This document shows positions 45,476-56,204 of a stretch of 64,000 bases of DNA, piece by piece. Each line of letters opens with the position of its first letter. The stretch's first letter is position 1. The notes under the pieces are model-generated. The model had not been told where the DNA came from and did no database searches. It was given only the letters and a program-made list of their open reading frames with translations. The position numbers and the translations under genes are program-made. The stretch comes from Forficula auricularia (taxonomy: Eukaryota > Arthropoda > Insecta > Dermaptera > Forficulidae), in contig JALMQS010000153.1 in the NCBI GenBank assembly GCA_024734495.1, positions 10,680,299 to 10,744,298 of the forward strand. The letters run 5' to 3'.

Positions 45476-45557
45476 CCCTAGTAGCACAATAGTAGTTACT
45501 ATATAGTTTGAAACATTGTATAATAGCTATATAGCTTGAAACAGTGTGCTACTAGGG
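45476..45557. repeat. Family C MITE, copy 2 (shortened)
   Basis: CCCTAGTAGCACAAT to GTGTGCTACTAGGG, 82 bp, with the left arm internally deleted. Confidence 0.75.
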
Positions 45558-45559
45558 CA

Positions 45560-47340
45560 TATAATAATAATAAATTCAAAAAAAATATTTTTTAAATTGT
45601 TTTTTCTATAATTTAAATTATTTTAACTTAAATATTAAAATTGATTTTTTTTATTTTTTTATTTAACTTTTATATCACTTGATTCAATAATTAGCTATAG
45701 AATAGTTAAAATTCACAGCTAGGATAGATTTTTCAGCTCCCTTTTCAGCTGCTGAAACAACGAGCAGCTAGTGTGAATAAAGATGGACTTCTTTAACAAG
45801 TAAGAATTAATTAGTACTCGTATTAACATTCGATCGTAGGGTATCAATGGGTTATTTTTTGTTGTTAGGGTTTTCCCCAGCTTCAACGCCTCGCCCTCCG
45901 TGGGATCAATTCACCCGTCAAGGGACACAACAACATTCTAGAGTGTTTTATTCTTAGATTTATTTGATTCAGAAAATGCGCTTAATTAAATTTTTAAAAA
46001 GATTTATATTCAAATCATGAAAAAATTAACACGCGTTTTTTAACTATAGGATAGGGATTAGATTAAAGTATATTTATCGGGAGGTGGGATACGCCATGCC
46101 AACGTGAGAGTATTTGTTTATATGTTAGAATCTGCGTGCTTTCTAATGAACCACTTCATTGGCGGGAACAAATGCGGTGTTGTCCATTTTGGGCCTCTGA
46201 TGGATATTTGTGCCCAGCTCTCAGGTGACCCACTCTAATGTTAATTAGCCCGCGTTGTTAGGAACCAATTACAACTACTAGAATCCGACAGAGAGCTAAA
46301 ATCGATAAGACTCATTTCGTTCTCTCTTTGAATGGATTCTGAGAAAAGTCAACCAATTCGATCTGATTTGAATTGATCGAGGTCCAGGTTCTGTGTTGAA
46401 TGTTCTGTGTTCTGTGTTCCGTAAAGTCGTCGATTGGCGGGGTAAAGTTTCGTCAATTGGCGCAATGGAAGCCTGATATGTTCTCTGTGTCTTTGAGAAT
46501 GGGTTTGAGGTGGCTCTATGGACGCAAACGGACCAGGAAGGTTGTTCCGTGTTTCTTCCAGGATTAGCCTGCCTTGAGGATAGCGGCAGCCTTGAGGCCA
46601 GGGGCACTTTAGTGCATTGTGTTATACTTAAAACTAATTAGGTACTCTAAACTTACTCGGAACAGGCAGGATCTCTTTCAGCTCGCCCTGGTACCATTTG
46701 TCTTCCGTAATCCAAAAAATCAAGTCCACTCTCACTGATATAATTTTCTTCAGGCTCCCGATTATCGATCCGTAGTTAATTTTATATAATAAATGTTAAT
46801 TGATGTAGTGTACGAATATCAAAAATGCTGATTATTATTATTATTATTATTATTATAAATACTATTTATATTTCATTATAAATATCCTCGATTGATTAAT
46901 TTTACAATCAATCAAACTATACCCTTTCGTTTACTCCCTCTTCAGATTTGAAGAAGTAAATGCAAGGTTGCTACTAATAATTGTTCTTGAGATTTTATAG
47001 ATATTAACCAGATACCAAAGGAACCCAGTTCAAAAATGATTCAGGTAGAAATTTCGTGAATCAAATCAAGCTGAGGTAAACAAATTTATTTATTACAAAT
47101 ATTTTAAAATAAATTATTGATTATTTTATTCTAATTTAAATATAAAAGGAGAATGCCGATAGTAGTAGCGAGATTTCTCTTGATTTTCAATAAAAATTTT
47201 AATACTAGTCGTAAATAACCACATTTGTCATTTATATTCAAATTAGGATTAGTCCATGTATTCCATTGCCATTCGATTTGTCAAAAATTGAAGCCCTCAA
47301 AATATTCTAAACAAAATATAAGTAATTATGGTTTGACTGA
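45560..47340. other. No recognised gene
   Basis: Contains a GC-richer patch (46060-46640) with a 103-codon minus-strand frame lacking any recognised domain, and an (ATT)n microsatellite at 46826-46851. Confidence 0.4.
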
Positions 47341-47344
47341 ATGT

Positions 47345-47590
47345 TAAAACTTAGAATCAAGTGACTGCGAAATTTTTTAATGATCAAGATCTGTTCTTTG
47401 AGTGCAAAAATTTTTCTCGAGCTATATCTGAGATGAGATCACACCTCGGTGGAAAACCCAATAGCCGGATTGCATTTTTTTCATTCGAGTTCAATTTCCA
47501 AAGGGGTTAAACAACCTTTCTGACAAATAAAATTAAACCATAACATCTCGGATTTATTAGTTGACCAACTTTCTTGATTTTCTAGAGATT
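47345..47590 (+). repeat. Family D element, copy 3 (degraded)
   Basis: The words TTAGAATCAAGTGACTGCGA, TCTTTGAGTGCAAAA, GCCGGATTGC and CATTCGAGTTCAATTTCC follow the family D order with many changes. Confidence 0.45.
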
Positions 47591-47741
47591 TTTTATTCTA
47601 GCTATATGTAAATAATACAATCATTTAATAACAATCGGAAATACAAATATTAATTTTACAAACGTTTGGACCTTTATCAATGGAAAAAGTCACAAATTTC
47701 AGTTGCTTTAAAAAAGAATAATAATAAAGTTACGTTGAATT

Positions 47742-47960
47742 TTATTTAATAAAGTAAAGGGTGTGTAGTTTCACAGTGAATGAAATAAAACTCAAAGAGG
47801 TTTATACAAACTCAATATATTTCGGATTATTAGTCCATCATCAGGAGTTTACAGGTTGAAACTGTTTTATTTCATTCACTGTGAAACTACACACCCTTTA
47901 CTTTATTAATTAATATCATGTTTCACCTAAAACCTACACCACTTTCTATAAGTAAAATTA
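47742..47960. repeat. Family A hairpin, copy 6, with hammerhead-like motif
   Basis: AATAAAGTAAAGGGTGTGTA and its complement near 47885-47908 form the arms. The single-copy middle holds CTCAATATATTTCGGATTAT and the motif at 47820-47844 (minus: CTGATGA, T, GGA/TCC stem, GAAATATA). The right end reads TTTCACCTAAAACCTACACC. Confidence 0.72.
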
Positions 47961-48328
47961 TTTTTTTATTAAACAATCGCCAATTTCTTCATTTTTAAAT
48001 GGAAAATTCCTCCCAGATTGCCATTTTTCAAATTGATATAAAGAATTGTATAATTTATTAATTAATTATATTTTATATGAAAAAAATATATATTTAGTAC
48101 AGCTATACATTTTCAAACAGCTTCGTTAAAAAAAATAACTCCTGTAGGATAGGCAACCATGAGTGAAGAGGGAAAGAAAGCGCGACCGCGTTCTCGAGAA
48201 GATGAGACTTAACGTAGGGAAATGTGATTCAATTAGGAAGAAATTTTATTTTTGCTTAAATTATTTAGTAAAGAAATGAATTTATTGAAATCAAATGAAA
48301 ATCGATTAGAACTTTTTTTATATAAAGA

Positions 48329-48537
48329 CTAGCTGAGAAGCCAGCCATCGGCGGGCGTCTCCACTGGCCAGGGGCTATGCACTCACCCTGAACCCCACTA
48401 CGCTCCCTTCCCCCCATTCTACCCCCACACCCACCCCGGGTCCCCTGCAGCCCACCCCCGGTTGTTTTATTGATGCTTAAGCTCTAAAATAATTATAAAT
48501 TTTTTTAAATAATGTTCATATCTTGTACTTGAATAGA
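48329..48537 (-). mobile_element. Helitron-like element (about 209 bp)
   Basis: On the minus strand the 3' end reads CTCAGCTAG before a host T, preceded by GCCCGCC and GGCTGGC words that can pair. A G-rich tract (48405-48470 as C-rich on the plus strand) lies upstream. The probable 5' start is TCTATTCAAG at 48537. It resembles 42648-43222 in layout but is shorter. Confidence 0.55.
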
Positions 48538-48539
48538 TA

Positions 48540-49940
48540 TCTATATAGTCATATCTTTATTCTCTCTTTCTGTGCTTAATTCAGAGATTTTGAAAATTAT
48601 CAAGCTAGAATTAATAAAAATTTAAATAGTTTCTTGTATTTGAAATATAAAAATTTTGGCTCCAAGACAAACATTCTTCATGATTTATTTTTATTTTATT
48701 CGATATACGGGAGTTATCTCAGTTACAATTTACACTTTATACAATAAATAATATATACAATTATTAGACATTTAATCGTAGTGTGAGCAATATCTTTAGA
48801 TCTCCCTCACACTAGATGAAAAGAAGTCTAATTGTGTGGAGTTTGCCTCAAGCATCACTCTATTCAGTCCTGTAATTTTTTGAGTAATTAGTATTACATA
48901 TGGGGATAAAACAGGATTCGACAAAGAGACTGTAATACTGAGGCACTTTTAAAATTGATATAATGAAGAATTTTAGAACAATCAATCAGACCATTCAACA
49001 GTTTGCGAAGGAATATCAAGTCATTTTGTAGTCTACTTTTCATGGGTATCGTATCGTATCGTAACTGATAATAATAATAATCTATACCTATAATAATACC
49101 TCCTCCTTCATCTAATAAAAATAATCAATTTAAAAATGAATCTTCATCATCTTGATCGCTAATGATTTTTGTAGTCGTCGCGTCCTCCAAAAAATATCAT
49201 CATTTTGAAATGTATTCGCCAAGAGTACCAAATAATATTGATATTGAATATTTTCCTAAAAGTTTTTGAATTTCTTTCTCTTTTATCTCTACATATCATT
49301 GATTCTCGATTTGTATTTCACTCACTTGATGCACAGAAAATCAAAAGGATATTAACTGTAATAAAATGAAATGAAAATCATACGCTGTTTGGCAATGCAG
49401 ATTTGTCTCTTGTGTAGAGAGAGAGAGAGATAATAAACAGAAACACACAGGAAATAGGACAGTTAGACAGCCGGTGCTGCCGTTGAGGTCCATTTCAAGA
49501 AATTATCCAGCTAATTGCTCTTGGTCGGGGTCATCTTGGCGTTATGTTTACGCTCGTCTGCATCTCTCCTCTGCCTGGATACATCCGTTCGGACATCAAG
49601 TGATCTCCCTGGAAACTCAAACACCCCCAGGGGCGGGCTGCTGCTTGCAAGGGCTTTCAGTCAGCTGACCGTCTTCTTCTTCTCTGTTGAGATTTGTAGA
49701 AATTCAACCTTAATATGGTGAGGAACTTGGACTAAACAAATAACCAGATATATAGAACATCTTCAATTAAATTAAAGTCCTTTGATCTGAGAAACGGTAA
49801 CTAATTGACAACATTCAGGAAATATTATGGTCTATAAGGAAGTAGTAATAAAAGTAGAGATATCTTTGAGAACCTGGAAAATTCTTTCAGGGTAGCACAC
49901 CCATGAGAAAATAAGAACATTTTATTAAAATTTTCTAATT
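48540..49940. other. No recognised gene
   Basis: Mostly AT-rich. A GC-richer patch at 49440-49690 has two overlapping 64-68 codon frames. One is hydrophobic at its start (LLVGVILALCL), but no splice or domain evidence supports a gene. Confidence 0.35.
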
Positions 49941-49962
49941 TCAGTTAAAGAAAACTGTTTAG

Positions 49963-50472
49963 TTGATACAATTTTGATGGCTGTATATGTATATAATTAA
50001 GTAATGGAGAGGGATTCAGCCAATGGGTAGCCTCTGCTGAATAAAAAACTCCCAATTATAGAAAACGTTTCGGCTTTAATTAAATAATGCCATCATCAGT
50101 TCCTAAGAGTTGATGAGTCCTTGAAGACGAGCGCCATATTTGTGTATAAGGTGTCCGAGCATGATGATATTCCTCAATGGTTATAAAGTTGATACAATTT
50201 TGATGGCTGTATATGTATATAATTAAGTAATGGATTTTACTTAATTATATACATATACAGCCATCAAAATTGTATCAACTTTATAACCATTGAGGAATAT
50301 CATCATGCTCGGACACCTTATACACAAATATGGCGCTCGTCTTCAAGGACTCATCAACTCTTAGGAACTGATGATGTCATTATTTAATTAAAGCCGAAAC
50401 GTTTTCTATAATTGGGAGTTTTTTATTCAGCAGAGGCTACCCATTGGCTGAATCCCTCTCCATTACTTAATT
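49963..50472. mobile_element. Penelope-like candidate: 236-bp perfect arms, X-Y-X-X'-Y' layout
   Basis: Flanked by the 14-bp duplication AGAAAACTGTTTAG (49949-49962 and 50473-50486). Arms 49995-50230 and 50237-50472 are each 236 bp, separated by 6 bp, with about one visible difference. A 45-bp block X (starts TTGATACAATTTTGATGG) occurs at 49963-50007 and again at 50189-50233, around the 181-bp block Y. The inverted half carries X' (incomplete), Y' and a 13-bp stub of X'. Both Y arms hold the hammerhead-like motif (50066-50099 minus; 50368-50401 plus). No protein is encoded. Variable-length duplication with tandem and inverted terminal repeats resembles the complex termini of Penelope-like elements; that assignment is inference. 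Confidence 0.85.
50066..50099 (-). other. Hammerhead-like core motif
   Basis: CTGATGA, one extra T, GGC/GCC stem with an AT-rich loop, then GAAACG. In the mirror copy at 50368-50401 (plus) one C-to-T type change breaks the stem (GTC against GCC). Confidence 0.55.
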
Positions 50473-50639
50473 AGAAAACTGTTTAGATAGGCAGCAAGGA
50501 ATCGAACCTAGATCTTTAAGGTAGTTTCTCTTTATGAATTATTTATTTTCTAATTTAATGTTTAAAATTGTTTGTCTCTTAAGAAGAGGCCTTGGAAGGA
50601 AGAGGCCCGGGTTCAAGACTGGATCACTGTAAAAAAAGT

Positions 50640-51280
50640 AACCGGCAATAATCTGACCCCTACGCCAATTTAAAAACACACACAACACACATTTTTTGAT
50701 CCTCCCCTATTTTGGGTGGTTAGTTTTTGTATTTATAGCCTTCTAGTGACCCTCAGATTATGTATACAAAATTTGGTTGAGCTTGGTCCAAGAGCAAGAA
50801 TTTTCATATTTTGACCCTTCCACCCCCTTTTGGGTAGTTTTTCCGGGAATTTTTTTTAAACAAAAGTTGTCAGAAATCATATCCCCTACAACTTTGCTCA
50901 TTATAAAATGGGCCTATCTCCTTGGGAACCAAACCCAAGGGCCAACTTTGCTATCTGGGCATTTGGGATTGATACAGAGGTTTGTCTTTTATTGAATTTT
51001 GACCCTTCCACCCCCCTTTTGGGTAGTTTTTTCCGGGAATTTTTTTAAACAAAAGTTGTCAGAAATCATATCCCCTACAACTTTGCTCATTATAAAATGG
51101 GCCTATCTCCTTGGGAACCAAACCCAAGGGCCAACTTGCTATCTGGGCATTTGGGATTGATACAGAGGTTTTCCTTTTATTGACCTATATAGTAAGTGTA
51201 TGCACAAATCTAGGATCAAGCCAACCCGAATAGCAAGTTGGCACTTGGGTTTTACTCCTTAGGCGATGAGCCCTTATGAC
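50640..51280 (-). repeat. Family E element, copy 3 (inverted, rearranged)
   Basis: The sequence around 50700-50810 (GTGGTTAGTTTTTGTATTTA, ATTATGTATACAAAATTTGG) is the reverse complement of the right part of 18030-18735. The remainder is occupied by a tandem duplication. Confidence 0.6.
50811..51186 (+). repeat. 188-bp tandem duplication
   Basis: TTGACCCTTCCACCCCC starts at 50811 and at 50999. The two units are nearly identical, differing by single-base indels in homopolymers. The event is recent and lies inside a family E copy. Confidence 0.93.
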
Positions 51281-51389
51281 ATGGAATTCAACATATAATA
51301 TGAAACAATTTTCTTGATATATCCTGATGATTTTTTCAATTAGTTATCTAAAATTTATTTCGTTAACTTGAAAAGTTAGCATTTAGGTC

Positions 51390-51497
51390 ATAAAATAAAT
51401 ACAGGCTCTTTTATGAAAACAATCTCAAAACGTATATTAAATATATATATCCAAACATTTTGAGATTGTCTTAATAAAAGTACTGTATTTATTTGAT
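51390..51497. repeat. 108-bp hairpin
   Basis: ATAAAATAAATACAG and AAACAATCTCAAAA on the left are mirrored by TTTTGAGATTGTCTT and CTGTATTTATTT on the right, loop near 51440. Confidence 0.75.
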
Positions 51498-51499
51498 AC

Positions 51500-52870
51500 A
51501 AAAAAACAATAAATAAATTATTTGAAATTAATTGAATATATAGGTATATAAATAAACAATTTTTTAATTGATTTTTCTAACAAAATGTGATGTTTTAATA
51601 AAAAGTAAAACTTAACATTGTTTAAAATAAGAAACATCTATCTGGGCTTTTATAAGAGCGTTAATAAAATCCGAATCCCTCATTTTTCTCAAAGCAAGGG
51701 ATGAAAATATAAAAATGGATTTTTATCCCTCAGGCTATTTCAATTATATCATCTCTTTTGAACTTCGACAACAGTGAAACACATTCTAGTATAAAAAAAC
51801 GAATCTGTGTTGGTGGGAAAAGTAGCAGTGAGAAAAAACGCCTAAGAATAGAGGATGCTCAGACACTTAAGTCAAAAGCCTCGAACAGACAATTTTCGAC
51901 CGAAAGAAATTGACAGAATTCTTTCCCATTGCAGCAGACATCCATATTGCATCCTATCCTATCCACAGAGAGACCTCCGCAGGCTCTCTTTATAGAATTC
52001 TTTCATATCGCGACAAGAGGATAAAATCTTCTGTATATAGTAAGTCAACCAGAGAAAGAAATAGAGATAGTGTTACAAACTCATTTCTTTTTACAAATAA
52101 AAAATTGAAAAATAAATAAGAAAATAAAGAGAAAAAAAATAATAACAAATTGATTTAAGTAAAGAAAATAATCAATTTTAGGTTTCCGTACATAAGTAAA
52201 ATGAAAACTTATTGAAACCAGATGACTGAGGTATCAAATTAATAAAAACAGAACACAACCCAGAATTACTTAGTGCAAATGATTCTTTACAAATCTTAAT
52301 TAAAATAGTACCATAAAAATCCACATCTATTCCTAAAGAGCAAAATTGAATTATCAACTATTACTTTGTTAAATTTTTTTTTCCAAAAATTTAAAATACC
52401 GCAAAGAATAAAATGAGAAGTCCAACTTCAACCCTTTTCCCATAGTTTGCTTATTACTCCAGGCAGGTACATACTTATATAAACGGTCAATATGCTCTTA
52501 ATTGGCATTCATTTGTTGAGTGATTAGCTCACTATATCAATAAAACGAATTTATCTAAATCCAATAATGTATTTGAGCTTTGAAATAACAGATAGAATAA
52601 TATATTTCTAATCAAAGAGTGATGAAATTATAGTTTCTATCAAATAAATTATAAATATACATATTTATATATATATGTACAATGTACAGATGTACACGTT
52701 TATTTCCACCAAGCATAGGAAAACCTCATTGGTTTTTCTTTATCATACTTAATTATGTCGAGCAATAATTGTCCCTACGTCTATCAGAACATTGTAACTC
52801 GTCTAAGAACTAAAAAAGATATAAACAAATCAAACTTGAAGTTAGAGTATGTATTTTTTCTCCGAAGCAA
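51500..52870. other. No recognised gene
   Basis: AT-rich. The 69-codon frame at 51910-52119 has no recognised features. Confidence 0.4.
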
Positions 52871-52872
52871 AA

Positions 52873-52989
52873 AATTAGTAGCACAATGTTTCAAACTATA
52901 TAGTAACTATATAGTGCCTATATAGATTCTAGAAAACTTTATAGGCAATATATAGTTACTAAATAGTTTGAAAAATTGTGCTACTAAGG
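52873..52989. repeat. Family C MITE, copy 3
   Basis: TTAGTAGCACAATG to ATTGTGCTACTAAG with the mirrored TTTCAAACTATATAGTAA. About 117 bp. Confidence 0.8.
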
Positions 52990-53092
52990 TCATATTAAAA
53001 TTTTAATATGGGGATAAAAAATATTTTTTTTCATGAGCTGTGAAGAATCCCTTTAAAGATCCATTTAGGTAAAATTAAGATATTATATGAAG

Positions 53093-53205
53093 CTTTTTTT
53101 GTTAAGGGAGAATGGTGTAGGTTCTTGATAAAGAAAATTTTTGAAAATTTTTTACAAACTTTTTAAAATTTAAAATACTAGGTAGGTTTCACATAAATAT
53201 AATTT
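53093..53205 (+). repeat. Family A fragment, copy 7
   Basis: TTTGTTAAGGGAGAATGGTG, GTAGGTTCTTGAT and ACTAGGTAGGTTTCACATAA in order. It is cut off where family B starts. Confidence 0.7.
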
Positions 53206-54545
53206 TTAAGAAAAAAATAAAACCGACTTCAAAAAATTAAATGCAACAAATAAAAATTTTTAAGAAAAAAATATAAACCGACTTCAAAAAATTAAATGCA
53301 ACAAACAAAATACACTAAAAGGTATAAAATAATTATTATCTTATTTAGTTACAACTAAACGACGAAATATTAACACGAAATTACTTTTTAAAGTCGGTGC
53401 CAAACAAACTATACCTATATGCGAGCGTACCCGCCAAATCGTACTAAGTAAGATCCGTCGAGTGCGATTCATAAAAGGTATAGTTGTTTGGCACCAACTT
53501 CAAAAAGTAATTTCGTGTTAATATTTCGTCGTTTAGTTGTAACTAAATAAGATAATAATTATTTTATACCTTTTAGTGTATTTTTATTTGTTGCATTTAA
53601 TTTTTGAAGTCGGTTTTTATTTTTTCTTAAAAATTTTTATTTTTTTCTCTTTTTATGTTTTTAATAGTGATTATATCATCAGAACTTGACCAAATTAATA
53701 TGACACCATCCCTAAGACACCCCCTTTCGGATAAAAAAAGAACCATCAAAATCGGTTCATAAACAAAGAGGTTAGGTCTAAACTAACCTAATAAAAAAGG
53801 TCTAATACCTATGAAAAAATCGAAAAAAAAATGGGACCAATCGGAAGCTTTTTTTTTTTTTTTTTTTTTTTTGTGCCTATGTTACCTCATATCTCCGCCA
53901 ATTCTCAACCGATTTTGAAAATCTTTTTTGCATTGGGTCCAGTCTAGCTTCCGATTGGTCCCATTTTTTTTCGTATTTTTTTCATAGGTATTAGACCTTT
54001 TTTATTAGGTTTGTTTAGACCTAACCTCTTTGTTTATGAACCGATTTCGATGGTTCTTTTTTTATCCGAAAGGGGGTGTCTTAGGGATGGTGTCATATTA
54101 ATTTGGTCAAGTTCTGATGATATGATCACTATTAATAACATCACTAAAAAGAGAAAAAATAAAAATAATTTTTAAGAAAAAATAAAAACCGACTTCAAAA
54201 AATTAAATGCAACAAATAAAAAATACACTAAAAGGTATAAAATAATTATTATCTTATTTAGTTACAACTAAACGACGAAATATTAACATGAAATTACTTT
54301 TTGAAGTTGGTGCCAAACATATACCTTTTATGAATCGCACTCGACGGATCTTACTTAGTACGTTTGGCGGGTATGCTCGCTTATAGGTATAGTTAGTTTG
54401 GCACCGACTTCAAAAAGTAATTTCATGTTAATATTTCGTCGTTTAGTTGTAACTAAATAAGATAATAATTATTTTATACCTTTTAGTGTATTTTATTTGT
54501 TGCATTTAATTTTTGAAGTCGGTTTTTATTTTTTTCTTAAAAATT
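53206..54545. repeat. Family B compound palindrome (about 1.34 kb)
   Basis: Two hairpins (53260-53625 and 54180-54545; arms with CAACTAAACGACG, stem-end AACCGACTTCAAAAA) flank an inverted pair (53654-53845 against 53947-54155). The inverted-pair arms contain GACACCATCCCTAAGACACC. A T run and about 75 bp of unique sequence form the centre. The left hairpin starts with a short direct duplication of the GACTTCAAAAAATTAAATGC segment. No coding sequence. The single-arm equivalent lies at 32440-33020. Confidence 0.85.
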
Positions 54546-54904
54546 ATTTTTATTATTTATTTATGGAGAATACTTTTAAGACGTGAGTGAGTGAGGGTGT
54601 TTAAAAAAATTAAACTTTTAAGGGGATGCAACAAGGGAAAACTTCTAAAGCCACATTTTAACAAATCTGAAATTAGAAATCTTCTCTTAATCCATAAGAG
54701 AAAATTTGAAAGAAAAAATTGAAGTTATTACAACACTTGGTACGCTCTCTTCAAATTTTTTTTTAATTTTTGTTGACTTTAGACGTAATTTATTTTTAAT
54801 TTATTTATTAAAGGTTTTAATTTTATAAATTTTAGGCTTGATTTAATTTCACAAATTAAGCGAATCGAGTAATTTCAGCTAATTAGCAATATTCATTTCA
54901 TAGA

Positions 54905-55070
54905 TTTACTAGACAGTTTCTGTCACCACTGGTAGACCATCTTCACTAGTACTCATCATATAAATAGAAAGTTTCTTTTTGCCGAGAGTAGCAGAATTAT
55001 TATAAATTACGGGAGGCAATAAAAGAGTGTGTCTTCTGCTGGAAAAATCAATTTTTAATTTATTGAGTAA
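54905..55070 (-). repeat. Family K element, copy 2
   Basis: Reverse complement of the 31130-31215 part: TTTCTTTTTGCCGAGAGTA, AATAAAAGAGTGTGTCTT and AATTTTTAATTTATT. Confidence 0.6.
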
Positions 55071-55624
55071 TGGTTCGAGTCAAAAGTGGTACTTACCTAT
55101 GTTGTAATCTAGAGGGACGTTTAAAAACAAAGTTTGGTCCACTTTGTCTATTTAGTTATATCAAAAACCTAATTGATTATAGGTTTAAGAGATTTGTGGG
55201 TTGGTCCACTCTGCTTTTGAACGCTATGTATATATTTTTAATTTAACTTTAAAATGAGGGTGTATTAAGGCCTCTAAGTACACAGTTTCACATGATCTTT
55301 TTACCTAACGGAATGTCTAAGCCATTGAACATAAATCTATGAAAAAGTTTTACAAATACATTTGTTCTCTTCTTATCAAAGACAAATTGAACGAATTTAA
55401 TATTTCAAGTATTTTGAAAAATATGGGATATTTCCATATCCACTCTATATGCGTGTCCGATTTACACTTGACTGCTTTTTTATAATTTAATATTTTATTT
55501 TCGTTTATTATATAATAGGTCTGTATAAAGCAATTTGAAATTTTAATTAATTTAAATTGGAAAATCTCTTACAAAACTCGGTACCCTGTCCGCAATTTCT
55601 AATGATTTGATATTTTTTTGTCAG

Positions 55625-55750
55625 ATATACTTTGAGCTAAATGCTAAAGGCGCGAAACTTGGAATTGTAACCAAATACCAAGATCGAATGACTGAGCTTC
55701 GAGATTGTTCTATTGAAATTGAACTCGACTACTTACCATCGGCAAATTGA
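55625..55750 (+). CDS. Candidate terminal coding exon (41 codons)
   Basis: After a strong acceptor (TTTTTTTGTCAG) one frame stays open to TGA at 55748-55750. It reads IYFELNAKGAKLGIVTKYQ, then DRMTELRDC and SIEIELDYLPSAN. The composition is protein-like (balanced charged and hydrophobic residues, GC above the flanks), and the other two frames stop within a few codons. It needs a phase-0 donor upstream. I found no sure partner; the start exon at 44248 ends in phase 1. Protein not recognised. Confidence 0.42.
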   Translation: MYFELNAKGAKLGIVTKYQDRMTELRDCSIEIELDYLPSAN

Positions 55751-55875
55751 ACTTTTTAATTGAAAAAGATTTTAAAATTTAATAAAAAATATTTTTTTGT
55801 AAAGAAATGAGTATCTATTTGAGAAAGAAAGATTCAATTTTTCTCAAAACCGACTTGTGATATATAATCAATTAA

Positions 55876-56095
55876 TTTTATGAACATGAATTTAGGCCAT
55901 TTATCAAAGATTTTAATAGATATGTTTATATTGCATGTAGGAGGGTCTTGTCCCCTCGGGAGTCGAACCCAAGCACTAGTCAGACTCTTGAGACCATCAG
56001 CTGCACCGGGTTCGACTCCCGAGGGGACAAGACCCTCTACATGCAATATAAGCATATCTATTAAAATCTTTGATAAATGACCTAAATTCATGTTC
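55876..56095. repeat. Palindrome with tRNA-like B boxes
   Basis: Arms of about 95 bp (TGAACATGAATTTAGG, GAGGGTCTTGTCCCCTCGGG) surround a loop near 55980-56005. The right arm contains GGTTCGACTCCC, a perfect pol III B-box-like word, and the left arm its complement with one change. Possibly an inverted pair of tRNA-derived SINEs. No A box at a usual distance is convincing. Confidence 0.65.
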
Positions 56096-56204
56096 GTAAT
56101 ATCTTTTTTCTTTTTATATTAAAATTCATTATTTAACAGTCTAAATTTTCTGAATAGTGATATCAGGTGGAGAATTCACCACTAAAATTCAAATTGCTGA
56201 TAAT

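Noticed and set aside
46296..46607. A 103-codon minus-strand frame in a GC-richer patch
   Set aside because: No splice context, no domain and no repeat support. Could be chance in locally higher GC.
49474..49721. Possible secreted peptide (frame starting LLVGVILALCL)
   Set aside because: The hydrophobic start is suggestive, but two overlapping frames are equally open and no exon boundaries or mature-peptide features are visible.
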